A stretch of 64,000 nt of DNA. Source: a bacterium. GTDB lineage: Bacteria; Patescibacteriota; Gracilibacteria; BD1-5; UBA6164. Shown piece by piece: positions 54,056 to 64,000 of this stretch. The position numbers and the translations under genes were made by a program. The DNA lies in contig JAGXIW010000003.1 of assembly GCA_024635475.1 (NCBI GenBank), positions 372,001 to 436,000 of the forward strand. The letters are read 5' to 3'. A model generated the notes under the pieces. The model was not told where the DNA came from, did not search any database, and saw only the letters and a program-made list of their open reading frames with translations. The first letter of the stretch is position 1. Every line of letters starts with the position of its first letter.

Positions 54056-57000
54056 ATGCAATTTAATCTTTTTCTTGAAAAAGTAAAGTTATATAAAAAA
54101 CAAATCTTGTCTTTTTTTATAGCTTTTTTTATTGTTACTGTTTGAGTTGTTTGATACAATTTCTATTTTAATTCGTCATTGAAGGTATTGGCTTCCAATT
54201 TTGATTTCTCATATAGAAAGATTCCTTTTGATGTTGGTTTTATAGATTTTACATTGTCGCAGGATTTGGATAAATCCACAGTAACAAAAGAAAATTTTGT
54301 AATTAATCCAAAAATAGATTGAGAAGTATCTCTTGTTTGAACAAATACAATAAGATATAAATTTTTACAAAAACTCACTATATGAGATGATATTTCAGTA
54401 ATGCTGAAGCAGTCTATAAAATCAAAAAAATGAAAAAATTTGGATCAAGAATATAGTTATATAGTTTCAATTATAGAATCACCGAAAGTATTGAAGATAA
54501 GTCCTGAATGAAAACTTGATAATTTATCTCAAAATATAGCAGTATTTTTCAATATTCCTATGATTGCATTGACTAATTTAGATGCAAAAGACAAATTACC
54601 TTGTCCAATTGAAATAGAACCAAAATTAGAATGAACTTGTAAATGGACAACTTCATCAGTTTTAGAATACATTCCAAAAGATTGATTTTTAGGAGCTACA
54701 AAATACAAAGTTACAGTTTCAAAAAGTGAATGACTTCTATATAAACTTGGAACTTGAGCTTCTGTGGAGATAAGTACACCAAAATTAGAATATTTTGTAG
54801 ATAAGAAATTTAGTGTAAATGATAATATAAAAATTAGATTTAATTTTGCTCCAAATTTAGATAGTTTAAAAGATAAATTAGAATTGTTTGAAAAAGATAA
54901 GAAACAAGATTTCAACCTAACTTATGAACCATTAAATGATTCAGTTGTAATTGTGACTAAAAAATCTGGAAAATTTAAATTTGATGAATCTTATAGATTA
55001 GATTTTAAGACTTGAATTAAACCAAAATATGGTAATATTGAAACAGAGTTAAAACAATCAATACAAACTCAATCTTTTCCATTTTTAAATAATTTACAAG
55101 TTTATCAAAATATATTTTCTTGATCAAAATTGGAAGATACAAAAGATTTCTCTAATAATGAATTTATCCCATCAAAAAATGTATTTTTAAAGTTATTTTT
55201 TGAAGAAGATATAAAAGTACTTGATAAAAACATGTTTTCTTTTGAGAATGAAAAATGAAATAAAATAGACTTTGATTTATCGTATATAAAAGAAATAATT
55301 AATCTACAAGGTTGAACTTGATCAATAAAAGATAATAAAAAATGATTAAATTTTACATTAAAACAAAATTTGCAAACTTCTTGAAAATATAAACTTATAA
55401 TTAAAAAAGATATAAACTTAAATTTAGATAATAATATAATTAGAGAATTTAAAACTGTTCCCGAATTTGTAGTAACAGATTATAAATTTATATGATATTC
55501 TAAATCATGTTTGTACCTAAATAATTCTGTATGAACAAATGTGTGGGAAAAATCTCAAGACTTCATACAAACTTTACCAAGGTCAAAAGTGAGTAGTGTA
55601 ACTGATTATGAGTATATGGACTATAATGTTCAACTTGAATTTTGATTAGCAACTTCTTATTATACTCCTGAAGCAAAAATTGATAAAAATAACATAACAG
55701 ATGATAAATATATAGAAAAGTGATATTGTCCTCCTGCTAAAACTTGAGAAAAATTGTATATAATAAACACTAGATTAAATCCAAATAAATCTTATAAAAT
55801 TCAAACTAAAAATACATTAGAAGATGAATATGGTAATATTATGAGTAAACCTTATGCAGTAGATGTAAAAACTTGAGACATTGCTGAAAAAGATAAATAT
55901 TTATATATTTCATTATCTAAGGAAACAAATTTAATTCCTACTAAATTACCACTAGTTGTTAATTTGCAAACAATAAATTTGGATAATATAGATGTAGAAG
56001 TTTGTGAAATGGATAAAAATGGGTACATAGATTATGTTAATAATAGATGGAATCAAGGATTTTCTCCTAAGTGTTCTAAAAATTATTATAAAAATCTAAA
56101 AGTAAAAAATAATTATTGGAATCTTACAAATAATAAATTTGATATAGAGCAAGATATAATTTGAACAAAAACAAATGCCAATTTTGTCTTGGTTAAATGA
56201 GATGCAGGATGAAGAAATCAATTTTCTAATTTATTTATCAGATCTGATTTAAATGTAACTTTTAATTCATGAAAAAATAAGAAATTACTTTTTATTACTG
56301 ATTTTGCTTGAAATAGAGTAAGTAATTTAAATTTGGAGTTTTTAAGTTATGATTATGTATCAAAAAATATAACAAAAGTTACACCAAAATATACTTTAAA
56401 CAAAGAAACTTGAGTTTATGAAATAGTGTGAGACTTGAATTATAGTTATGTATTTGTTTCAAATGATAAGTATTTTGGGATAGTTGATTTAAATAATAAT
56501 ATGTTTTCTGATTATGATTTTAAATATGTCGGTTGAACTGCAACAAGTGATACAAATTATTTATATCTTTATACAGAAAGACCTATTTATAAACCAGGAG
56601 ATACAGTTTATATCAAGTGATTACTTAGAAAATTTGAATTTAATTGATATAAGAAATCTACTATAGGAGAGTGAAAACTTGAAGTTTTGGATTCAAATTA
56701 TCAAGTTATATCAACTATGGACGTGAAGCTTGATAATAATTCAAATTTTAATACAAAATTTGTAATTCCAACAGGGAGCCCTTTATGAAAATTTAGTTTT
56801 AGATTTGGGACTTGAAATGAAGAGTATTATAAAAATGATGCATACTTCCATATAGAAGAATATAAAAAACCTGATTTCAAAATAGATGTGGCTGGATTGA
56901 ATAAAGATTATACTTTATGAGATAAAGTTTCTTTGCAAGTTTTACCAACATATTATTTTTGAGGAAATCTAGTTAGTACAAAATGACAATATTCAATTTT

Positions 57001-60000
57001 AACTCAAAATTATTTCTTTGATGCAAAAGATTACAGTAATTATCAATTTTGAGAATGATATGCTTACTTTGATTGTGTTTATTGGGGGTATTGTAGCTAC
57101 GGGGATAATTTATCAGATGTAAAGGGTTTTAAAGTAGATGAAAATTGAAAATGAGTATTTAATTATAATTTTCCTACAAAAAAAGAAGAATCAGAAAAAA
57201 TTTATAATTTTAATATAGAAGTAGAAGATAAAGATACAAAAAAAACTGTAAATAAGACAGTCTCAACAATTTTACATAGTACTGATTGATATGTATGAAT
57301 TGAAGCTCCATATTGGAATGATAAAAAACAGTGAATAAAATGAGAATTTGTAGTTTTGGATTATGATGCAAAACCACTAGCTTCAAAAGATATAAAAATA
57401 GAGCTTATAAAAACAGAATGGAAACAAGTAAAAAAACAATGAGTAGATTGAGTTTTCTATGATGATTATGCGATAGAAGAAACAAAACAAGATGAATTTA
57501 ATTTAAAAACAGATGTTAAATGAACAGTCTCTAAGACTTTTATTACAAAAGATTCATGAGAATATAAGATAAAAGCTATTTATACTTGAAGTAACTGAAA
57601 AAGTTTTGTTTCTACAAGTAGTGTCTATGTAGCTTCTGATGATTATGTTTCTTGGTATAATCCAAACAATGATACAACAGAGCTTACACCAGAAAAGATA
57701 CAAGTATTAGTTTGAGAAAAAGCAATTTATACTTTAAAATCTCCAGTAAATAATTGAAAGGCACTTATAGTTATAGAAAAAGATGATGGGATTTTGGATT
57801 ATTTTGTACATGATATAAAAACTTATTGAGACAAGATTTCAATTCCTGTAAAGAGCACATATTATCCAAATTATTATATAAGAGCTTTTTTGATATGATC
57901 AGAAACTTGAAATCCACTTCCAATTTATAAAAGAGCATTAGCATCAACTAAAGTTTCAACTGAATATAAAAGATTAAATGTAAAAATCACTACAAATAAA
58001 AATAATTATAAACCATGAGAAAAAGTTTGAACTACTATAACTGTACTTGATGCTAAATGAAATCCTGTAATTTGAGCTAATGGTTCTATATCAATAGTTG
58101 ATGAAAGTCTACTAGCTTTGGTATGAAATCCAAAGAAAAATCCTTATGCATTTTTCTATGATATGAAAAGATATCTGGGAACTTTGATGTATTCTTCTAT
58201 GATTAATCTAATAGAAAAGCTCGAAGTAAAAGATGTATCAAATGGGGAAAAATGATGAGCTTGAGAACAAATAAAATGATGAGATAGTAAGAAAAAAAGA
58301 TGAGTTTTCAAAGATACTGCTTTTTGGCAAGCAGATTTTATAACTGATAAAAATGGAAAAGCAACTATTCAAAGTGAAATTCTCCCTGATAACTTAACAA
58401 CTTGGGTTTTAGAAGTAGTCGTAAATACTCCAGTTGATAATAAAATCTGAATAGCTTATGATACAATTACAACGACAAAAGAACTTATCGTAAATGATAA
58501 CTTACCAAATTTCTTTTGAGTTTGAGATGAGATAACTTTATTGCCTGTAGTATTTAATAAAATTTGAAAAGATAGTAATTTTGAGATTACAATGGTATGA
58601 ACAAATATAGAAATCAAATGATGAAATAAAAAGAATTTATTTATAAAAAATGGTGAATCAAAAACTGTAAATTTTGTTGTAAAAGTAAATGAAAGAAGTT
58701 TCTTTAGATATATGAATCTAGCTTCATCAAAAATTGATTTTAAAGTAAATGAGATTTGTGAAAAAAATTGTACAAATATCAAAGTTGATGAAATAGAAAA
58801 AATAGTACAAATCAAAGATTCTGCTACCAAAGAAAGTGTCGCAACAACTTGAAAAACAAAAGATAATTCTTTTGATGAACATATAGACTTGTCTAATTTA
58901 AAAGATCGTATAGGACAAGTTCGTATAAACTATAGTGCAACATTATTTAATAATATAATAGATTCAATTGATTATCTAAATCAATATCCTTATGGTTGTT
59001 CAGAACAAAAAACATCTACTATAATGCCAAACATATATGTTAAAAAACTTTATACTTCGGTATGAAAAGACTTTGATTTTAAATCAAAAATGATAGATTA
59101 TGCTATTGAAGAGGGAGTTTATAAGAAAAAAAGTTTAGATCAGGTTATTAAAGAATATATAGTTGATATAAGAAAATTCCAAAAATCAGATGGTTGATTT
59201 GTTTATTGGTTTGATGAAAATACAAGACCCAATTATCCAAATTTTTCAGATTTTCAACTAACTTCTTACATATTAAGTTCTTTATCTGAAATAGAAAAAA
59301 TGTGATATAAACAAGAATCGAAAATTATGCTTGATACAGTTGTTTATCTAAAAGATAGATTTTATAAAAATCAAATAGAATGATGTATAAAAACTAAAGA
59401 CTATGATTGTAAATACAGTGAGCTTAATAGACTTAATGCTATTGAAGCTATTCTAAATTATGATTCTACTGATTATGAAGCTTATAAGATGTACAAATTG
59501 CTTACTTTAACAAATGTTAATAATTCAACTATCTTAAAAAAAGCTTTTGTTGTAGCTAATTTGTTAAAAATAAAAAATATAAGTGTTGAAGAACAAAATA
59601 CAATTAGACAAGAAGTCCTAAAAGATGTAAATAATATAATAAATAATGAACTTGTTTATAATCCTAGATGAGCTTATATCGGAAGAACAGAAGAATATTC
59701 AAGGATACAAAATACTTCTATGTTATTAAAAGTAATATCTACATTGTGAAATAAAGATATACAAAATACTGAGTTTATATTAGATAATCTAAATAAATGG
59801 ATTATCAGTCAAAAGAAAGATTGAAGTTTTGGTTCAACTCAAGATAATATATCTGTAATTGATGCTGTTTATAATTATATGGTAGCAAGTGAAGAATTAA
59901 AAGATATAAATTTCAATGTGAAATTGAAACTAAATTCTGATATTATTGGGGAATCTACTTTTAATGATAGCAATAAACTAGATGTAAATAAAAAATTTAT

Positions 60001-60637
60001 AGATTTGAAATATCTAAAAAATAACAATATCTTGAATTTCGAGAAGACTTGAGTTGGAACGGTTTATTACGATTTGAGTATGGATTATTTCTTGACTGGA
60101 AAAGATATAGAAGCAAGAGACGAATGATTTGCAGTAATAAAAGAATATTATGATTATAACGAATTCAAAAAAATAGATTCTCTAAAAAAAGAAGAATGGA
60201 AACAATATGAAGCTTTAAAAATATCTTATAATGAATTGAAATATAAAAAATCTGTGTATGAGTATCTAACAAAATTATCTACTTTCAAAGTATGACAATT
60301 AGTTGTAGTAAGAAATAGACTAATCACACCAGAAACAAGAGATAAAGTTGCATTTGAATGATTTATTCCAGCTTGATCTGAGCTTATAAATCCGAATCTA
60401 GCAACATCATCAAAAGCTGTATTTAACTTATGAGATAATATTTTTGAAAAAACAGAATACAGACAAGATAGATTGTTTGGATATGTAACAACTCTCAATT
60501 CTTGAATTTATGATTTTGCTTATCTAGTGAGATTTACACATGCTTGAACATATTATGTAAAACCTAGTTATATAAGTGAATTCTACAATGCCGAAGTATT
60601 TGGTAGAAGTGGTGGTGAAGTGATAGTGGTGAAATAA
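54056..60637 (+). CDS. Bacterial alpha-2-macroglobulin with thioester motif
   Basis: 2,193 residues. One N-terminal membrane helix (about residues 18-40) without lipobox, then repeated MG-type beta domains, a YTERPIYKPGDTVYIKG segment (the A2M MG3/bait-side marker), a candidate bait/anchor region, and SIVDESLLAL. The thioester motif PYGCSEQ has Cys at about residue 1648, followed by an alpha/alpha toroid (SDGGFVYW, QKKDGSFGSTQD) and a C-terminal MG domain. Bacterial A2Ms trap attacking proteases and often pair with PBP1C; here that PBP lies divergently next door. It would sit on the outer face of the membrane. hisS follows 23 bp later. Confidence 0.93.
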
Positions 60638-60660
60638 AAATTAAAAGTTAATATAAACAT

Positions 60661-62031
60661 ATGACAATAAAAATAGATCAAATCTCTGGATTTCCTGAGA
60701 ACTTGCCTGAGATGCAAATAGTTGAAGATAATTTTAAAGAAATAATTAAGAAAAATTATTTGAGAGCATGATTTAACTCTCTCGAGACTTCTTTAGTTGA
60801 GAGAGAAGATGTTCTGTGTTCAAAGTGAGCTAATGATAATGAGATTTATGGCTTACATAGATTAAATTGAGAGATAAGTGATGATTCAAAACTGGGACTT
60901 AGATACGATCTCACAGTTCCACTTGCTCGTTATGTAGCACTCAATAATGATAAACTGGTTTTTCCATTTAAGAGATTTCAGATACAAAAAGTATATAGAT
61001 GAGAAAGAGCTCAAAGATGAAGATTTAGAGAATTTTATCAGGCTGATATAGATATAATTTGAAATGGAAATTTGCCATTACTTGCTGATAGTGAGATTAT
61101 TTCTACTATTTATTATGCTTTAAAAGAATTGGAAATCTGAAAATTTGTTATAAATTTAAATCATAAAGAATTTTTGATTTGATTTTTAAATATTGTATGA
61201 ATTTCTGATGATAAGATTCTAGGTGTAATAGCTATAATAGACAAAAAAGATAAAATTGATAATGATAAAGTTTTGTATCCAAAGACAAAATCGCTTTTAA
61301 TACAAGAAACAAAAGATGAAAAAATAGCTGAAGAGATTATGAGTTTTATATTACTTTGAAATAATGGAAGCTTAGAAGAAATTATAAAATTTAAAGATAA
61401 GATACTTGAAAAAAGTGATATAAATGAAGATTATAAGTTTAAATTTAATAAATGATTTGATGATTTGAAAATGATTTATGATTCTTTGATATTACTTTGA
61501 GTGTCGCCTGAATATTTAAAAATAAATCCAAGCATTTCAAGGGGATTAAATTATTATACTTGATTTGTATTTGAAACTTTTATTTCTGGATATGAAAATA
61601 TGTGAAGTATCGCTTCTTGATGAAGATATGAAAATTTAACTTGAAATTTTATAAAAAATAAATATCCTTGAGCAGGTTGAAGTATATGACTTTCAAGACT
61701 TTTGTCTATAATTCAAGAAATAGGTAAATTAAATTATACTAAAAAAACTCTAACAGATGTGTTAGTACTTAATTTAGATGAAAAGTATCTGAATAATTAT
61801 TTAACTGTATTAAATTATCTTAGAAATAATTGAATTAATGCAGAATTTTATTTAGAAACTTCAAAAATCGCAAAACAAATCAAATATGCTGAAAATAAAT
61901 GAATTAAGTACATTTTGATAATGTGAGAAAATGAGGTTAATAAGGGAATTATTGCTTTGAAGGATTTAGAAAAAAAAGAACAAATAGAGTTAAAGCTAGA
62001 AGATGTTCTAAAAAAAATCAGTATTTTATAA
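60661..62031 (+). CDS. hisS: Histidyl-tRNA synthetase
   Basis: 456 residues. Class II synthetase motifs: [15 protein letters not shown] (motif 2 neighbourhood), [14 protein letters not shown] with the FYQ.D block, the HisA signature GLNYYTGFVFET, and ASGGRYENL with GGSIGLSRL (motif 3). The C-terminal anticodon-binding domain ([27 protein letters not shown]) completes a normal-length enzyme. Follows the A2M gene by 23 bp and precedes lepB by 18 bp; possibly one transcript. Confidence 0.95.
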
Positions 62032-62049
62032 TTGTAAAAAAACATAATT

Positions 62050-62727
62050 ATGGATTTAAAATCAAATGTAACAGTTAAGGAAATAGTAAGTTTTTTAAAA
62101 GATTTATTAATTATCGGAGTTATAGTTTTTGTTATAAGGACTTTTTTTATCTTGCCTTTTCAGATAAACTGACAATCAATGTACCAAAGTTATTATGATG
62201 GAGAGTTTATAATTGTTGATAGATTTTCATATACTTTTTTACACAAACCAAATAGATGAGATGTTGTTGTCTTTAGACCACATATTAGTGAAGATAAAGA
62301 ATATTTTTTAAAAAGAATTATAGGATTACCATGAGATAAAATCAAAATAGAAAATTGAAAAGTATATGTATTTTCAATATCTAAAAATACTTTTGTAGAA
62401 TTACAAGAACCATATTTATCTGATTCAAATAGAAATGCAACTTTTGTTTCTTGAGACAAAGCAAGTCATATATATGAAGTGCCACTTGATAGTTATTTTG
62501 TTATGTGAGATAATAGAAATCATTCAACAGATAGTAGAACTTGTTTTTCCAGTTGTTATATCCCTTGAACTACAAATTATGCAAAACAATATGATATAAT
62601 ATGAAAAATATATATAGATTTAGGGTATTTCCGTATATCTAAATTTGATTTTGTTCATCCAAATTTGTGAATAAACACAAAACCAAAATGGTTTTCAACT
62701 TCTAGAACTCATAATTACGATTTATAA
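62050..62727 (+). CDS. lepB: Signal peptidase I
   Basis: 225 residues. One N-terminal membrane helix, then catalytic Ser in FQINGQSMYQS, Lys in EYFLKRIIGLPGDKI, and the box GDNRNHSTDSR, in the standard order for type I signal peptidase. Cuts signal peptides of exported proteins such as the surface protein at 2968-6252. The gene ends 1 bp before the next start, so translation is coupled. Confidence 0.94.
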
Positions 62728-62728
62728 A

Positions 62729-63067
62729 ATGAAAAAAACTTGAGATATTTGAGAGATTATGGCTATAAAATATCTAAAGGAGAAATGATATATTATATTG
62801 GAAACAAATTTTAAGTTTAGTACGATTTGAGAGGTAGATATAATAACTAAATTAGACGATTTATATATTTTTTTTGAGGTAAAATACAGACAAAATGATA
62901 AATATGGTATTTGAGAAGAAAGTATAAATTATTATAAAAAACTAAAAATAAAAAAAACAATAAATTATTATTGTTTAAAGAAAAAAATAGATTTAGAAAA
63001 TGCTAGATTTGATGTGATTGCCATCTTGGGAGATAAATTAAATCATCATGAAAATGTAGAAATCTAA
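62729..63067 (+). CDS. YraN/UPF0102-family nuclease-like protein
   Basis: 112 residues. GDIGEIMAIKYLKEKGYIILETNFK with STIGEVDIIT and LYIFFEVKYR are the UPF0102 pattern, carrying the D and ExK residues of a restriction-endonuclease-like fold. The family may act in DNA repair or transformation. Begins 1 bp after lepB; a hairpin-rich spacer follows. Confidence 0.88.
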
Positions 63068-63150
63068 TAAATTTGCATTTTTCAGCATTTTTATATAATG
63101 TACCAAAAATTATTTAGTTTTTCAATTTCTTTAAATAAATTCAAAAACAA

Positions 63151-63183
63151 GTATGAAGTTTGAACAAAGTCCAAACTTCATAC
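63151..63183. other. Perfect 12-bp hairpin
   Basis: GTATGAAGTTTG / CAAACTTCATAC with a 9-nt loop, followed by a second weaker hairpin GATTTTCA / TGAAAAATC and a T run at about 63191-63237. The first has no T run after it; the second is terminator-like. Together they may end the A2M-hisS-lepB-yraN message. Confidence 0.6.
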
Positions 63184-63258
63184 AGGGAACGATTTTCATT
63201 TACTTAAGAAAAATTGAAAAATCATTTTTTTACTTTTAAAAATTAATTTAAGCAAATA

Positions 63259-64000
63259 ATGGCTGTAATAAATGAAACTGTAATCAGTTTTAAAGATGTA
63301 GAATTTTTCTACGATTTTAGAAAACCTATTTTAGAAAATGTAACTTTCAATGTAAGAAAATGATCTAAAATAACAATAATGGGGCAAAATTGAGCTTGAA
63401 AATCAACAATTTTCAAGTTGATAAATTGAACTTTAGAAAAAAAATCATGAGTAGTTAATGTAGGGCAAAAACTTACAATAGCAACTTGATATCAAGTCGT
63501 AATGCCAGAAGACAAAGAATTAACGGTTCAAGCTTTTTTTAGAAAGTATTTTCCTGATAAAACAGTTTTTAATATAGATAAACAAATAGGAGAAATACTT
63601 GATGTAGTTAATTTAAAAGCTCCACTTGATAAGACTATAAAAGCATTTTCTGGATGACAACAAGCTAGATTATTGCTTGCTGCTGCACTTATTCAAAACC
63701 CAGATATATTACTTTTAGATGAACCTACAAATAATCTAGATAGAGATGGTATTTGGCACTTGACTACATTTTTACAAAATTATAAAAAAACAGTTTTGGT
63801 TATATCTCATGATAGTGAATTTCTAAATAGTTTTACTGATTGAGTATTGTATTTAGATGTGCATACTAAAAAAGTAGAACAATTTGTTTGAGATTACAAT
63901 GATGTAGTTGAACAAATTAAGAAGAATATGGAAAAAGAAAATATGGCAAATGCTAGACTTGCAAAAGAAGCACAAGCTAAAAAAGAACAAGCAAATGTAT
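63259..64000 (+). CDS. ABC-F family ATPase (cut by window end)
   Basis: At least 247 residues, first ABC domain complete: Walker A GQNGAGKST, signature FSGGQQAR, Walker B DILLLDEPTNNLD and the switch ISHDSEFL. No membrane segment, and the interdomain linker (KNMEKENMANARLAKEAQAK) starts at the window edge, so this is a soluble two-domain ABC-F protein of the EttA/Uup type acting on ribosomes. Which subgroup cannot be told without the second domain. Confidence 0.92.

Overview
The window is AT-rich bacterial chromosome that reads correctly only if UGA is glycine. With UGA as stop almost every gene breaks into short pieces; with UGA as Gly there are about 46 long, closely packed genes, and every complete one ends in TAA or TAG. 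UGA falls on invariant glycines (ABC signature LSGGQ, Walker A loops) and is mixed with GGN codons in a 13-glycine run at 4546-4584. This is genetic code 25, known from Absconditabacteria (SR1) and Gracilibacteria in the Candidate Phyla Radiation. CGG and CGA are very rare. At least two or three of the six CGG codons found sit where the protein family has tryptophan, and the window's only tRNA (10119-10195) has anticodon CCG on a tRNA-Trp-like body. CGG therefore probably means Trp here.

Layout. 1-8034 (+): two proteins with PEDTP-repeat tails, an ATP-grasp enzyme, a large cysteine-rich surface protein, an L,D-transpeptidase and a membrane protein. 8018-12900: Elp3, the tRNA, separate CoaB and CoaC, and a TrmB-like regulator. 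12938-14701 (-): an APC permease. 14836-25992 (-): a type I restriction-modification locus in the order hsdR, five intervening genes (96-aa, 391-aa coiled-coil, 79-aa membrane, KAP-type NTPase, AAA/TOPRIM protein), hsdS, fic, hsdM. The intervening genes look like an embedded defence cassette. 26071-29557: the two halves of a heterodimeric ABC exporter. 29624-33175: argG-argF-argH behind a leader peptide with three Arg codons and an attenuator. 33246-37920: small, lipoprotein, membrane and hydrolase genes, including a YgjP-like metalloprotease. 38023-39336: metK under a SAM-I riboswitch. 39457-53972: two paralogous hypothetical genes, VF530/DUF2132, DUF2130, GIY-YIG, phosphoesterase, Mur-ligase-like, alpha/beta hydrolase, D-Ala-D-Ala ligase, UvrD helicase, an HD (RelA/SpoT-like) protein and a class A PBP. 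54056-64000 (+): a 2,193-residue alpha-2-macroglobulin with thioester motif, hisS, lepB, a YraN-like protein and an ABC-F ATPase cut by the window end.

How the genes work together: cell-wall functions (Ddl, Mur-ligase-like, PBP1C-like, L,D-transpeptidase, A2M) point to a real peptidoglycan wall. CoaBC, MetK and ArgFGH show retained cofactor and arginine synthesis. Short palindromic repeats are scattered through the window; three lie in frame inside genes (uvrD once, the PBP twice) and add peptide segments instead of destroying the genes. All product calls come from reading translated sequence by eye; no database search was run.
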